From Mitsuaria sp. GD03876 (GTDB lineage Bacteria > Pseudomonadota > Gammaproteobacteria > Burkholderiales > Burkholderiaceae_C), in contig NZ_JAOCCU010000002.1 in NCBI RefSeq assembly GCF_029840635.1, positions 213,739 to 277,738 of the forward strand: a DNA stretch of 64,000 nt, read 5' to 3'. Each line of letters begins with the position of its first letter. The stretch's first letter is position 1. A model generated the notes under the pieces. It did not search any database and was not told the DNA's origin. It saw only the letters and a list, made by a program, of their open reading frames with translations. A program made the position numbers and the translations under genes. This document shows, one piece after another, positions 1-9,026 of the stretch.

Positions 1-160
1 TTGCATGGTGTCGAAATCCTTGTAGTTCTTGGATCTCGCACGGGCTGGCTCGACGCGGGCTGGTGCGGGCGGTCCTCTCGGACGGCCGGGGTTCGGAGAA
101 AAGGGAAACCGCGATGGCGCGAACGGCGGACCGGTCCTCGGCCGGCCGCCGCCCGGCGCA
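1..160. other. Left-edge non-coding stretch downstream of hemP
   Basis: No complete gene is visible here. On the minus strand an ATG at position 6 is preceded by AAGGA about 10 nt upstream, so a leftward gene may start in the last two codons of the window. In many Burkholderiales hemP is followed by a TonB-dependent haem receptor, but nothing of that protein can be read here, so its identity is only an inference. Confidence 0.3.
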
Positions 161-385
161 TCACTTGGTCAGGATGAGCTTGCCCAGCGAGGTCACGCGC
201 AACCGGTAGAGCTGGCCGGCGTGCTCGATCTCGACCTCGCGGTCGTTGCCCATCAGGGCCTGGCTGCTGATGCGACGACGCTGGATCAGCGGAACCGCTT
301 CGCGCGGCGATCCTGCGGCGACCCGCGCGCCTTCCAGCGCGACGGCTTGCAGGGCCTCGATGGGGGGGTGGTGGTGGGCGTTCAT
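161..385 (-). CDS. hemP: Hemin uptake protein HemP
   Basis: Small protein (74 aa from the chosen ATG) whose second half carries the HemP signature: an R-I-S-S-Q-A-L-M-G segment, a V-E-I-E-H-A-G core, Y-R-L-R-V-T, and a C-terminal G-K-L-I-L-T-K. HemP proteins are small, iron-repressed and usually encoded next to haem-uptake receptors; their exact mechanism is not well defined. An upstream in-frame ATG at 421 would put a Fur-like site inside the gene, so the start at 385 (or 394) is preferred. It is divergent from bfr, and a haem receptor gene may follow beyond the window edge. Confidence 0.85.
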   Translation of the reverse strand: MNAHHHPPIEALQAVALEGARVAAGSPREAVPLIQRRRISSQALMGNDREVEIEHAGQLYRLRVTSLGKLILTK

Positions 386-395
386 GCATCGCATC

Positions 396-413
396 TTAAT
401 GAGAACGATTCGC
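396..413 (-). promoter_or_regulatory. Putative Fur box upstream of hemP
   Basis: On the minus strand this reads GCGAATCGTTCTCATTAA, an imperfect match to the Fur consensus GATAATGATAATCATTATC, just upstream of the hemP start. About 13 of 18 positions match the second candidate site upstream of bfd. Fur control of hemP is established in related bacteria; binding here is inferred. Confidence 0.55.
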
Positions 414-590
414 AATAGCAACCGAGAATCGTCGCGATTGACGTTTTCTTGATCGATCGGTGTTCACGCGGGGAACCAAAAGCGTCTGCGAACGCTTCGC
501 AACCAGAGCGCCGACGGCGGGTCTTGTCCCCATTCACCGTAGGGATGAGCACAATGCGCGCCTATCCCGTAGGAATTCCAGGAGAAGAAC

Positions 591-1067
591 ATGAAGGGCG
601 ACGCCAAGGTCATCGAGTACTTGAACGCGCAGCTGAAGAACGAGCTCACCGCGATCAACCAGTACTTCCTGCATTACCGGATGCTCAAGAGCTGGGGCTT
701 CGAGAAGCTGGCCAAGCACGAGTACGCCGAGTCCATCGAGGAAATGAAGCACGCCGACAAGCTGATGGACCGCATCCTGATGCTCGAAGGCCTGCCCAAC
801 CTGCAGGACCTGGGCAAGCTGTACATCGGCGAGAACGCCGTCGAGGTCCAGCACTGCGACCTGAAGATCGAGATGGGCAGCCACCCGCTGCTCAAGGAAG
901 CCATCGCCTACTGCGAGTCCGTGCGCGACTACGTGTCGCGCGAGGTGCTCGAGGAGATCCTCTCCGACACCGAAGAGCACATCGACCACCTGGAGACGCA
1001 GATCGAGCTGATCGCCCAGGTCGGCGAACAGAACTGGCTGCAAAGCCAGATGGGCGACGCCAGCTGA
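591..1067 (+). CDS. bfr: Bacterioferritin
   Basis: A 158-residue four-helix ferritin-like protein that stores iron as a ferric mineral inside a 24-mer cage and binds haem between subunits. It starts [12 protein letters not shown] and keeps ferroxidase ligands Glu18, Glu51, His54, Glu94 and His130 and the axial haem ligand Met52. Position 127, a ferroxidase Glu in E. coli Bfr, is Thr here, followed by Glu128-Glu129-His130. A clear AGGAG sits 7 nt before the ATG, and a strong terminator follows. The divergent hemP and the downstream bfd make this an iron storage and release locus. The family assignment is secure; the effect of Thr127 is open. Confidence 0.95.
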   Translation: MKGDAKVIEYLNAQLKNELTAINQYFLHYRMLKSWGFEKLAKHEYAESIEEMKHADKLMDRILMLEGLPNLQDLGKLYIGENAVEVQHCDLKIEMGSHPLLKEAIAYCESVRDYVSREVLEEILSDTEEHIDHLETQIELIAQVGEQNWLQSQMGDAS

Positions 1068-1114
1068 CGCCAGCCACGTCCATCCCTGGGGACCCAGCCG
1101 GCGCCAGGCCCCCG

Positions 1115-1141
1115 AAAGCCCCGCTCGGCGGGGCTTTTTTT
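1115..1141 (+). terminator. Rho-independent terminator after bfr
   Basis: Perfect hairpin AAAGCCCCGC-tcg-GCGGGGCTTT followed by a T run, 48 nt after the bfr stop codon. Confidence 0.9.
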
Positions 1142-1254
1142 CGTCCGGCTTTCCTCCCCCGCGTCGGCGTGGCGGGTGTTGTCGAGACGTTCCGTGGCGT
1201 TTCGTGGCGTTGTTCACCGGCAGTTGTCCGACGCCGGGCAGGGGCTCTGCAATC

Positions 1255-1272
1255 TAATTGAGAGGAATTCGC
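1255..1272 (+). promoter_or_regulatory. Putative Fur box upstream of bfd
   Basis: TAATTGAGAGGAATTCGC lies about 50 nt upstream of bfd and resembles the hemP site (TTAATGAGAACGATTCGC) over its length. bfd genes are commonly Fur-repressed, so low iron would induce iron release from bacterioferritin. This is a visual match only. Confidence 0.45.
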
Positions 1273-1322
1273 GTTTGCGTTAGTATCTCGGCCATCCCAG
1301 GTTCATCCTGATTCGCCGACCC

Positions 1323-1556
1323 ATGATCGTCTGTCTCTGCCACCGAGTTTCCGACCGCGACATCCGCCGCACCGTGGCTGACGGCGTCCACAACTTCGAA
1401 GTGCTCCAGGACGAGACGCAGGTGGCGTCCGCCTGCGGCAGCTGCCACGACTGCGCGCGCGAGGTGTTCGACGAGGCGCGGCGCGCCTGCGCCGCGGCGC
1501 ACGGCGTGACCTGCTCGACCCCCGCCCGCGTCATCCCGATCGCGCAACTGGCCTGA
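1323..1556 (+). CDS. bfd: Bacterioferritin-associated ferredoxin Bfd
   Basis: A 77-residue [2Fe-2S] protein that donates electrons to bacterioferritin haem so that stored Fe(III) is released as Fe(II). The BFD Fe-S cysteines are all present: Cys4-x-Cys6 near the N-terminus and Cys38-x-x-Cys41 after a 31-residue spacer, which is exactly the E. coli Bfd spacing. The protein is slightly longer than E. coli Bfd at the C-terminus. It has its own upstream region with a Fur-like site and its own terminator, so it is probably transcribed separately from bfr. Confidence 0.93.
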   Translation: MIVCLCHRVSDRDIRRTVADGVHNFEVLQDETQVASACGSCHDCAREVFDEARRACAAAHGVTCSTPARVIPIAQLA

Positions 1557-1628
1557 TCGCCAGGTCCAGGCGACCCCCAACGGCCTCCAGGCCACCTCGG
1601 ACGGCGCTCCCGGCGCCGCCTCCGCAAG

Positions 1629-1672
1629 GAAAAAACCGCAGACCGGTCACCCGGTGCTGCGGTTTCTTTTTT
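1629..1672 (+). terminator. Terminator after bfd, possibly bidirectional
   Basis: A long stem (AAACCGCAG ... CTGCGGTTT with an inner ACCGG/CCGGT pairing) is followed by TTTCTTTTTT. An A-run precedes it, so it could also terminate leftward transcripts from the neighbouring minus-strand gene. Confidence 0.85.
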
Positions 1673-1725
1673 GACGCCTCGGGATCGCGCGGGGCGCTCC
1701 CGAGGGCGTCAGCCGATCCGGAGGA

Positions 1726-1983
1726 TCACTTGGCGGCGGAAGCGCCCTCGGCCGGCTTTTCGGCCTTCTTGTGACTCTTGTGCGCGGCCTTGTCGCCAGT
1801 GGCCGCCTTGTGGTGCTTTCCCTTGTGCTCGGCCTTCGCGTCGGAGGCCGGGGCGGCGGTCGCCGCCGGCGCGGCTTGCGTGGCGGGCGCGGCCGGGGTG
1901 GCGGTGCCTTGGGCCATCGCGGCGCCGGCAATCAGCAGGGCGGGGATCAGGGCCAGGGTCTTGATGGTCTTGAAGGCTTGCAT
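1726..1983 (-). CDS. Small exported Ala/Lys/His-rich protein
   Basis: An 85-residue protein with a clear Sec signal peptide (charged MQAFKTIK, hydrophobic core, cleavage near AMA-QG). The mature part is low complexity: an Ala/Pro/Thr-rich stretch, then a Lys/His-rich tail with HKGKHHK and HKSHKKAEK. The ATG at 1983 has a GGAG about 9 nt upstream; longer in-frame starts lack this. The composition resembles acid-shock (Asr-like) or metal- or polyanion-binding periplasmic proteins, but no specific family can be claimed. It is a stand-alone gene divergent from ggt. Confidence 0.65.
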   Translation of the reverse strand: MQAFKTIKTLALIPALLIAGAAMAQGTATPAAPATQAAPAATAAPASDAKAEHKGKHHKAATGDKAAHKSHKKAEKPAEGASAAK

Positions 1984-2187
1984 CTGGGTTACTCCAGCGG
2001 GTTGAACAAGGTGAGCGGACAACGGCATCGCGTCGCGATGTGTTGACACTGGTTCGTTGCTTTGCAATGAGTTACGAGATCCGCACGGGTCCTTCACGCG
2101 TCAGGTCTTGCGCGCTGTCGCGGGCCAGGCGGCTCGGGCAAGATCGACCGGATCGCATCGGCCCCCCGGCCCGTCTCAGGAGACCCC

Positions 2188-3819
2188 ATGTCCGCCATCC
2201 CCCACGCCTTCGACTGGACCCGCGGCTACGCCAGCCAGCGCAGCCCGGTCTTCGCGCGCAACGTCGTGTCGACCTCGCACCCGCTCGCCGCGCAGGCGGG
2301 CCTGCGCATCCTGGCGCAGGGTGGCAACGCGGTCGACGCCGCCATCGCGGCCGCCGCCTGCATGACGCTGGTCGAGCCCTGCAGCAATGGCCTGGGTTCG
2401 GACGCCTTCGCGATCGTCTGGGACGGCCGGTCGCTGCAAGGGCTGAATGCCTCCGGCATCGCGCCGCGCGCCTGGACGCCCGAGTTCTTCGACCGCAAGT
2501 ACGGCGCCGGCTCCGGCATGCCGCTGCGCGGCTGGGACGCGGTGACCGTGCCGGGCGCCGTCGGCGGCTGGGTCGCGTTGAGCGAGCGTTACGGCAAGCT
2601 GCCCTTCGCCGACCTGATGGCGCCGGCGATCGAGATCGCGGAGCGCGGTTATGCCGTGCCGGTGGTCGTGCAGGGCAAGTGGCGCCTGGCCGCGCAGGTG
2701 AAGGAGCTGGTGTCGCAGCCCGGCTTCGCCGAGGCCTTCCTGCCCAAGGGCCGCGCGCCCGAGGTCGGCGAGCAGTTCCGCTTCGCCGCCGCCGCACGCA
2801 CGCTGCGCCTGATCGCCGAGACCCGGGGCGAGGCCTTCTACCGCGGCGAGGTCGCCGAGGCCACCGCCGCCTTCGCGCGCGAGACCGGCGGCGCGATCAC
2901 CGCGGCGGACTTCGCCGACTACGCGCCGGAGTGGGTCGACACGATCTCGATGGACTACGCCGGCCACACGCTGCACGAGATCCCGCCCAACGGGCAGGGC
3001 ATCGCGGCGCTGATCGCGCTGGGCATCCTGAAGCAGTTCGACGTGGCCGCGCTGCCGGTGGACTCGGCGGCGTCCAAGCACCTGCAGATCGAGGCGATGA
3101 AACTGGCCTTCGCCGATGTCTACCGCTACGTCAGCGACCCGCGGACGATGCGGGTCCAGGTCGACGAGCTGCTGGACCCCGCCTACCTCGCCGACCGCGC
3201 GAAGCTCATCGACCCGAAGCGCGCGCAGGACTTCCAGGCCGGCAATCCGGTCAAGGGCGGGACGATCTACCTCACCGCCGCCGACGAGAGCGGCATGATG
3301 GTCAGCTTCATCCAGAGCAACTACCTGGGCTTCGGCTCCGGCGTCGTGGTGCCCGGCTATGGGCTGTCGCTGCAGAACCGCGGCCACGGTTTCACCCGCG
3401 ATCCCGAGAGCGCCAATGTCGTGGCGCCGGGCAAGCGGCCGTTCCACACGATCATCCCGGCCTTCCTGATGAAGGACGGCCAGCCGCGGATGAGCTACGG
3501 CGTGATGGGCGCCAACATGCAGCCGCAGGGCCACCTCCAGACGCTGGTGCGGATGCTCGACCACCGCCAGCACCCGCAGGCCGCCTGCGACGCGCCGCGC
3601 TGGCGCTACAACGCCGGGCTGTCGATCAACGTCGAGTCGTCGATGAATCCCGAGGCCGTCGCCGGACTGCGCGAGCGCGGCCACCAGATCGCCGAGATCA
3701 ACGACAGCTACCAGGACTTCGGCGCGGGGCAGTTCATCTGGCGCCTGGGCGACCCGGCGGTGGAGGGCTACGTCGCCGCGAGCGATCCACGTCGCGACGG
3801 CATCGCCGCGGGCTGGTGA
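2188..3819 (+). CDS. Gamma-glutamyltransferase family protein (YwrD-like)
   Basis: A 543-residue Ntn-hydrolase precursor of the gamma-glutamyltranspeptidase family, which cleaves or transfers gamma-glutamyl groups from glutathione and related amides. The N-terminal part has the family pattern ATSTHPLA-like (VSTSHPLAAQAG), GGNAVDAA and a Gly-rich NGLGSDAF segment. The autocleavage site is at GGTIYLTAAD, making Thr359 the likely new N-terminus and nucleophile of the small subunit. There is no signal peptide, unlike periplasmic Ggt, which fits the shorter cytoplasmic YwrD group. AGGAGA precedes the ATG. It stands alone; the true substrate is unknown. Confidence 0.88.
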   Translation: MSAIPHAFDWTRGYASQRSPVFARNVVSTSHPLAAQAGLRILAQGGNAVDAAIAAAACMTLVEPCSNGLGSDAFAIVWDGRSLQGLNASGIAPRAWTPEFFDRKYGAGSGMPLRGWDAVTVPGAVGGWVALSERYGKLPFADLMAPAIEIAERGYAVPVVVQGKWRLAAQVKELVSQPGFAEAFLPKGRAPEVGEQFRFAAAARTLRLIAETRGEAFYRGEVAEATAAFARETGGAITAADFADYAPEWVDTISMDYAGHTLHEIPPNGQGIAALIALGILKQFDVAALPVDSAASKHLQIEAMKLAFADVYRYVSDPRTMRVQVDELLDPAYLADRAKLIDPKRAQDFQAGNPVKGGTIYLTAADESGMMVSFIQSNYLGFGSGVVVPGYGLSLQNRGHGFTRDPESANVVAPGKRPFHTIIPAFLMKDGQPRMSYGVMGANMQPQGHLQTLVRMLDHRQHPQAACDAPRWRYNAGLSINVESSMNPEAVAGLRERGHQIAEINDSYQDFGAGQFIWRLGDPAVEGYVAASDPRRDGIAAGW

Positions 3820-3841
3820 ACGCCGGCAGTGCCATTGCAGC

Positions 3842-3857
3842 TGCGATTGCAATCGCA
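3842..3857. repeat. Perfect 16-bp palindrome downstream of ggt
   Basis: TGCGATTGCAATCGCA is perfectly self-complementary and lies in the intergenic region between ggt and the MFS gene. There is no T-run, so it looks more like a protein-binding site than a terminator. Confidence 0.5.
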
Positions 3858-3898
3858 CGAATCTGCGGAATCGTCGGCCATCCCCTGCCTTTCCTCAC

Positions 3899-3928
3899 TT
3901 GTCGATGACATGAAGGTGTTGATAGCAT
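3899..3928 (+). promoter_or_regulatory. Possible sigma-70 promoter for the leader/MFS transcript
   Basis: TTGTCG and TAGCAT are separated by 18 nt, each with 4 of 6 matches to the -35 and -10 consensus. It lies about 60 nt upstream of the short leader ORF. This is only a visual match. Confidence 0.3.
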
Positions 3929-3986
3929 CGGCCCCTTCTTCCTCCCCGGAAGCTCTCACGCCACGATCCCCGATCGGAGCCCGACC

Positions 3987-4076
3987 ATGACCAAGCTGCT
4001 CGACCGCACCAAACACGACGCCCTGGCGTCGGTGCGCCCGGCCGGCCTGCGTGGCGGCTCGGCGCGACGACCTTAG
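3987..4076 (+). CDS. Possible 29-residue leader peptide upstream of MFS exporter
   Basis: A short ORF starting MTKLLDRTKHDALAS and ending in an Arg-rich GGSARRP tail. It is preceded by GGAG at 3976-3979 with a 7-nt spacing, the best ribosome-binding site in the interval. It ends 145 nt before the exporter start, and the intervening RNA is very GC-rich with several possible stems. Leader peptides upstream of drug exporters can mediate translation-dependent attenuation; here that is speculation, and it could equally be a chance ORF. Confidence 0.3.
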   Translation: MTKLLDRTKHDALASVRPAGLRGGSARRP

Positions 4077-4221
4077 GGCGTCTCCGCGACGCCCCGCCGG
4101 CCCACCCCGGGCCGGTCCCCAGGTCCCTGGCTTTTCGCGACCGCCGCGCGTCATGCGCCGCTCTCGCCCGGTCCGCACCCGGCGCACGACGCCCCGCGCG
4201 GTCCGTTTCCGGAGTTCCGTC

Positions 4222-5589
4222 ATGCTGCCCAAGAGGCCATCCACGTGGGTCGACCGTCTGCTCGACCGTTTCCTCGATCTGCTGCGGCTGCCCGCCGGCG
4301 ACCTGCTGCGCAACCTGGTCTACCGGCGCCTGTGGACCTCGATCCTGATCAGCTCGCTGGGCGGGCAGATCACGCTGCTGGCGCTGCCGCTGACCGCGGC
4401 GGTGCTGCTGCACGCGTCGCCGACACAGATGGGCGTGCTCACCGCGATGGAGCTCGTGCCCTTCGTCCTGTTCTCGCTGCCCGCTGGCGTGTGGCTGGAC
4501 CGCGTGCGCAAGCTGCCGGTCTACATCGTCGGCGAGCTGACGCTGGCGGTGGCCGTCGCCAGCGTGCCGGTCGCGCACTGGATGGGCTGGCTGGGCATGC
4601 CGTGGCTGTACTTCGTCGGCTTCCTGCTGGGCACCGTCTACACGATCGCCGGCAGCGCCTCGCAGATCGTGCTGACGCAGGTGGTGAGCCGCGACCGGCT
4701 GGTCGAGGCGCACGCCAAGAACGCGCTGGCCTCCTCCGGCGCGGAGGTCGCCGGCCCCGGCGTGGCGGGCGCGCTGATCAAGCTCGTCGGCGCGCCGCTG
4801 GCGCTGGCCGTCGACGCGCTGCTGCTGGTGGTGTCCGCGGCGATCCTGCGCGGCGTGAAGGTGACCGAGACGCTGCATCGCCTGGACGGCGCCGACTTCT
4901 GGCGCGACCTGAAAGCCGGCATCGCGTTCGTGCGCGGCAAGCGCATGCTGGTGGCGCTGGCCTGCGCGGTCGGCGGCTGGCAGATGTTCAACCAGGCGGC
5001 GCAGGTGGTGCAGATCCTCTTCGCGACGCGGGTGCTGGGGCTGTCGGCGCAGAGCGTGGGCCTGTCCTATATCGCGCTGGGCGCGGGCACGGTGCTGGCG
5101 AGCGCGCTGGGCCACCGCATCAGCGCGCGCTTCGGGCCCGGCCCCAGCCTGATCGGCGGCTTCGCGATGTGCGGCATCGGCTGGGCCGCGCTGTGCGTCG
5201 CGCCGGTGGGCCCCGTCGGCGTGGCCGCCTTCGCCTTCACGCTGTTCATGTTCGGCGTCGGCGCGGTGCTGATCTTCATCAACTTCCTGTCGTTGCGGCA
5301 GGCGGTGACGCCGGGGCCGCTGCTGGGCCGCATGACCAGCACGATGCGCTGGCTGATCCTGATTCCCGCCGGCCCCGGCGCGCTGATCGGCGGCTGGCTG
5401 GGCGAGCACGTCAGCCTGCGCGCCGCGCTGGCCTTCGCCGGCGTGGGCGCGCTGCTGCTGGCGGCGCTGGCCTGGCAGTTCCCCGCGATCCGCGCGGTGA
5501 AGACGCTGCCCAAGGTCGAGGACGAGGAGACGCCGCTGGGCGCCGAGGCGATCCCGGGCGCGAACCTGCAACCGGCCAACGGCAACTGA
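4222..5589 (+). CDS. MFS transporter, EntS-like (MFS_3) family
   Basis: A 455-residue integral membrane protein with about 12 hydrophobic segments, of the MFS_3 group that contains enterobactin and macrolide exporters. Family features are the paired RRLW...SLGGQITLLALPLTA start, PAGVWLDRVRKLPV (motif A-like loop between helices 2 and 3), and a second-half GRMTSTMRW segment. The ATG at 4222 has GGAG 8 nt upstream. The reading frame stays open upstream to 4051, but that extension is Arg/Pro-rich with no membrane or domain character and is treated as non-coding. The next gene, a GNAT acetyltransferase, begins 15 nt after the stop. Substrate unknown. Confidence 0.85.
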   Translation: MLPKRPSTWVDRLLDRFLDLLRLPAGDLLRNLVYRRLWTSILISSLGGQITLLALPLTAAVLLHASPTQMGVLTAMELVPFVLFSLPAGVWLDRVRKLPVYIVGELTLAVAVASVPVAHWMGWLGMPWLYFVGFLLGTVYTIAGSASQIVLTQVVSRDRLVEAHAKNALASSGAEVAGPGVAGALIKLVGAPLALAVDALLLVVSAAILRGVKVTETLHRLDGADFWRDLKAGIAFVRGKRMLVALACAVGGWQMFNQAAQVVQILFATRVLGLSAQSVGLSYIALGAGTVLASALGHRISARFGPGPSLIGGFAMCGIGWAALCVAPVGPVGVAAFAFTLFMFGVGAVLIFINFLSLRQAVTPGPLLGRMTSTMRWLILIPAGPGALIGGWLGEHVSLRAALAFAGVGALLLAALAWQFPAIRAVKTLPKVEDEETPLGAEAIPGANLQPANGN

Positions 5590-5604
5590 TCGCCCCGATC
5601 CCCC

Positions 5605-6219
5605 ATGCGAGTCATGCCCAGCGACGACCCCATCCTCATCGACGTGCCCGAGCGCCTGGAGACCGAGCGTCTCGTGCTGCTCAGCCCGCAGGCCGGCGAC
5701 GGCGTGGCGCTGAACCGCGCGGTGCTCGAGGCCCGCGACCACCTGCTGCCTTGGATGCCGTGGGCGAGCGAGGTCCCCGGCGTCGAGCAGTCCGAGGCCG
5801 TCGCGCGCCGCATGCAGGCGCAGTTCTTGCAGCGCCAGCACCTGGCGTACTACGTGCACGAGCGCAACGCCGACGGCCACGCCGGCCGGCTGATCGGCGG
5901 CGCCGGGCTGCATACGCTCGAATGGAAGGTGCGGCGCTACGAGATCGGCTATTGGCTCGGTCCGTCCCACACCGGCCGCGGCCTGGCCAGCGAGGCGGTG
6001 CGGGCGCTGGTGCGGCTGGGCTTCGAGCGGCTGCGCGCGCGCCGCATGGAGATCCGCACCGATGCCCGCAACACGGCCAGCCGCGCCGTCGCCGAGCGCT
6101 GCGGCTTCGTCCTCGAGGGGCTGCTGCGCCAGGACGCGCTCGATGTCGCCGGCGAATCCTGCGACACCTGCATCTACGGCATGACGGCGCTGGACGCGCT
6201 GCGCGACCCGGCGCGATGA
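5605..6219 (+). CDS. GNAT family N-acetyltransferase (RimJ/RimL type)
   Basis: A 204-residue acetyl-CoA-dependent N-acyltransferase. It opens with the RimJ/RimL-type phrase ERLETERLVLLSP and has the acceptor-side segment EIGYWLGPSHTGRGLASEAV, in which GRGLA corresponds to the acetyl-CoA pyrophosphate loop. A later NTASRAVAERCGFVLEG matches the conserved NxxSxxxxEKxGF-like end of the fold. Such enzymes acetylate ribosomal protein N-termini or small-molecule amines. It is separated by only 15 nt from the exporter gene, suggesting co-transcription, so a modify-and-export pairing is possible but not shown. Confidence 0.85.
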   Translation: MRVMPSDDPILIDVPERLETERLVLLSPQAGDGVALNRAVLEARDHLLPWMPWASEVPGVEQSEAVARRMQAQFLQRQHLAYYVHERNADGHAGRLIGGAGLHTLEWKVRRYEIGYWLGPSHTGRGLASEAVRALVRLGFERLRARRMEIRTDARNTASRAVAERCGFVLEGLLRQDALDVAGESCDTCIYGMTALDALRDPAR

Positions 6220-6259
6220 GCGCCGGCCGCGATCACGCGACAGGCCCGGGCGGCGGACC

Positions 6260-7036
6260 TCAGGCGGTGGGGCTGAAGCGGTCGACCGCGTCGGTGATGA
6301 TGCCGTCCACGCCGTTGGCGATCAGCCATTGCGCCGCGGCCGCGTCGTTGACGGTGTAGACCAGCGCCTTCATCTCGGCCTCGTGCAGCCGCGCGACCAG
6401 CGCCTGGTCCATCAGCGCGTAATGCGTGATCACCGCGCGGCAGCCCAGCGATTGCGCCAGCTGCAGCCAGCCGTCGCCGTCGAGCTTGTCCAGCAGCAGC
6501 CCGCGCGGCACCTGCGGCGCGCTTTCGCGGGCGCCGCGCAGCGCCTCCGGCTGGAAGCTGCTGAACAGCACCGACCCCGGCGCCGTCTCGCCCCACAGCC
6601 GCAGCACCTCGCGGCCGACGACCTCGCCGGTGACGAACTCGTCGCCCGGCGTGGGCTTGATCTCGATGTTCAGCGCGTGCTGGTTGCGGCGCACGAAGGC
6701 CGCGACCGCGTCCAGGCTCGGCGGCGGCTCGCCGGCGAAGGCGCGGCTGTGCCAGCGCCCCGCGTCCAGCCGCGACAGCTCGCTCCAGCTCAGCGCGGAG
6801 GCCGCGCCGCGGGTCGAGGTCGTGCGGTCCAGCGTCGCGTCGTGCAGCAGGAAGGGCACGCCGTCGGCGCTGAGCTTCACGTCGCATTCGAAGGCGCGGT
6901 AGCCGTGGCGCGCGCCCTCGCGGAACGCGGCCAGCGTGTTCTCCGGCGCGAGCTTGCCGGCGCCGCGGTGCGCGACCCAGAAGGGCAGCGACCACGGCCA
7001 GGTGGCGTCGTCGAGGGCTCGGGTGTGGACCGTCAT
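6260..7036 (-). CDS. ugpQ: Glycerophosphodiester phosphodiesterase
   Basis: A 258-residue GDPD-family enzyme that hydrolyses glycerophosphodiesters to sn-glycerol-3-phosphate and an alcohol. The TIM-barrel signatures are present: AHRGAGKLAPENT near residue 22 (catalytic His and Arg), FECDVKLSADG with LLHDATLDRTT (metal ligands and second His), and NIEIKP in the middle. There is no signal peptide, as in cytoplasmic UgpQ. It is the last gene of a leftward operon, 37 nt after ugpC, so it would process diesters imported by the Ugp transporter. Confidence 0.93.
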   Translation of the reverse strand: MTVHTRALDDATWPWSLPFWVAHRGAGKLAPENTLAAFREGARHGYRAFECDVKLSADGVPFLLHDATLDRTTSTRGAASALSWSELSRLDAGRWHSRAFAGEPPPSLDAVAAFVRRNQHALNIEIKPTPGDEFVTGEVVGREVLRLWGETAPGSVLFSSFQPEALRGARESAPQVPRGLLLDKLDGDGWLQLAQSLGCRAVITHYALMDQALVARLHEAEMKALVYTVNDAAAAQWLIANGVDGIITDAVDRFSPTA

Positions 7037-7073
7037 GTCGTTCTCCCTGGAGGCCGGCTGGCGCGCGGCCCGC

Positions 7074-8159
<1,086 letters not shown>

Positions 8160-8177
8160 CGGTGTTCTCTCTTGCTT

Positions 8178-9026
8178 TTACTTCTCGGCGTCCACGAGGC
8201 CCTTGACGAACCATCGCTGCATCAGCACGACGACCAGCGCCGGCGGCACCATCGCCAGCAGCGCGGTGGCCATGATGACGTTCCAGTCGTTGGCCGCGTC
8301 GCCGCCGCCGATCATCCGCTTGATGCCGATGACCACGGGGTACATGCTCTCGTCGGTCGTGACCAGCAGCGGCCACAGGTACTGATTCCAGCCGTAGATG
8401 AACTGGATGACGAACAGCGCGGCGATGCTGGTCTTGGACAGCGGCAGCAGCACGTCGCGGAAGAAGCGCAGCGGCCCGGCGCCGTCGATGCGCGCGGCCT
8501 CGACCAGCTCGTCGGGCACCGTCAGGAAGAACTGCCGGAACAGGAAGGTCGCCGTCGCCGACGCGATCAGCGGCACCGTCAGGCCGGCATAGCTGTTGAG
8601 CATCTTCAGGTCGGAGACGACCTGGTAGGTCGGCCCGATGCGCACCTCCACCGGCAGCATCAGCGTGACGAAGATGGCCCAGAAGAAGAAGTTGCGCGCC
8701 GGGAAGCGGAAGTAGACGATCGCGAAGGCCGACAGCAGCGAGATCGCGATCTTGCCCACCGCGATCACCATCGCGGAGACGAAGCTGATCCACATCATCG
8801 GCCCGACCGGCGCCTTCGACCCGGCGCCGGTGTTGCCGAACAGCGCGGCCGAGTAGTTGTCCACCAGGTGCGAGCCCGGCACCAGCGACATCGGCGACTG
8901 CAGGATCTCGCCGGCGGTCTGCGTCGAGGCCACGAAGGCGACATACAGCGGGAAGGCGACGATCACCACGCCGAGCACCAGCACCAGGTGCGACAGCATC
9001 GTCAGGACGGGGCGGCGTTCGATCAT
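8178..9026 (-). CDS. ugpE: sn-glycerol-3-phosphate ABC transporter permease UgpE
   Basis: A 282-residue inner-membrane permease with about six transmembrane segments. The EAA loop that contacts the ATPase is visible as [24 protein letters not shown]. The start ATG overlaps the ugpA stop codon as ATGA, so translation is coupled. The frame stays open upstream inside ugpA, but that part is not membrane-like and is not coding. Confidence 0.94.
   Translation of the reverse strand: MIERRPVLTMLSHLVLVLGVVIVAFPLYVAFVASTQTAGEILQSPMSLVPGSHLVDNYSAALFGNTGAGSKAPVGPMMWISFVSAMVIAVGKIAISLLSAFAIVYFRFPARNFFFWAIFVTLMLPVEVRIGPTYQVVSDLKMLNSYAGLTVPLIASATATFLFRQFFLTVPDELVEAARIDGAGPLRFFRDVLLPLSKTSIAALFVIQFIYGWNQYLWPLLVTTDESMYPVVIGIKRMIGGGDAANDWNVIMATALLAMVPPALVVVLMQRWFVKGLVDAEK

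Noticed and set aside
4051..4221. 57-residue N-terminal extension of the MFS transporter
   Set aside because: It is Arg/Pro-rich without a membrane helix, and the ATG at 4222 has a better ribosome-binding site.
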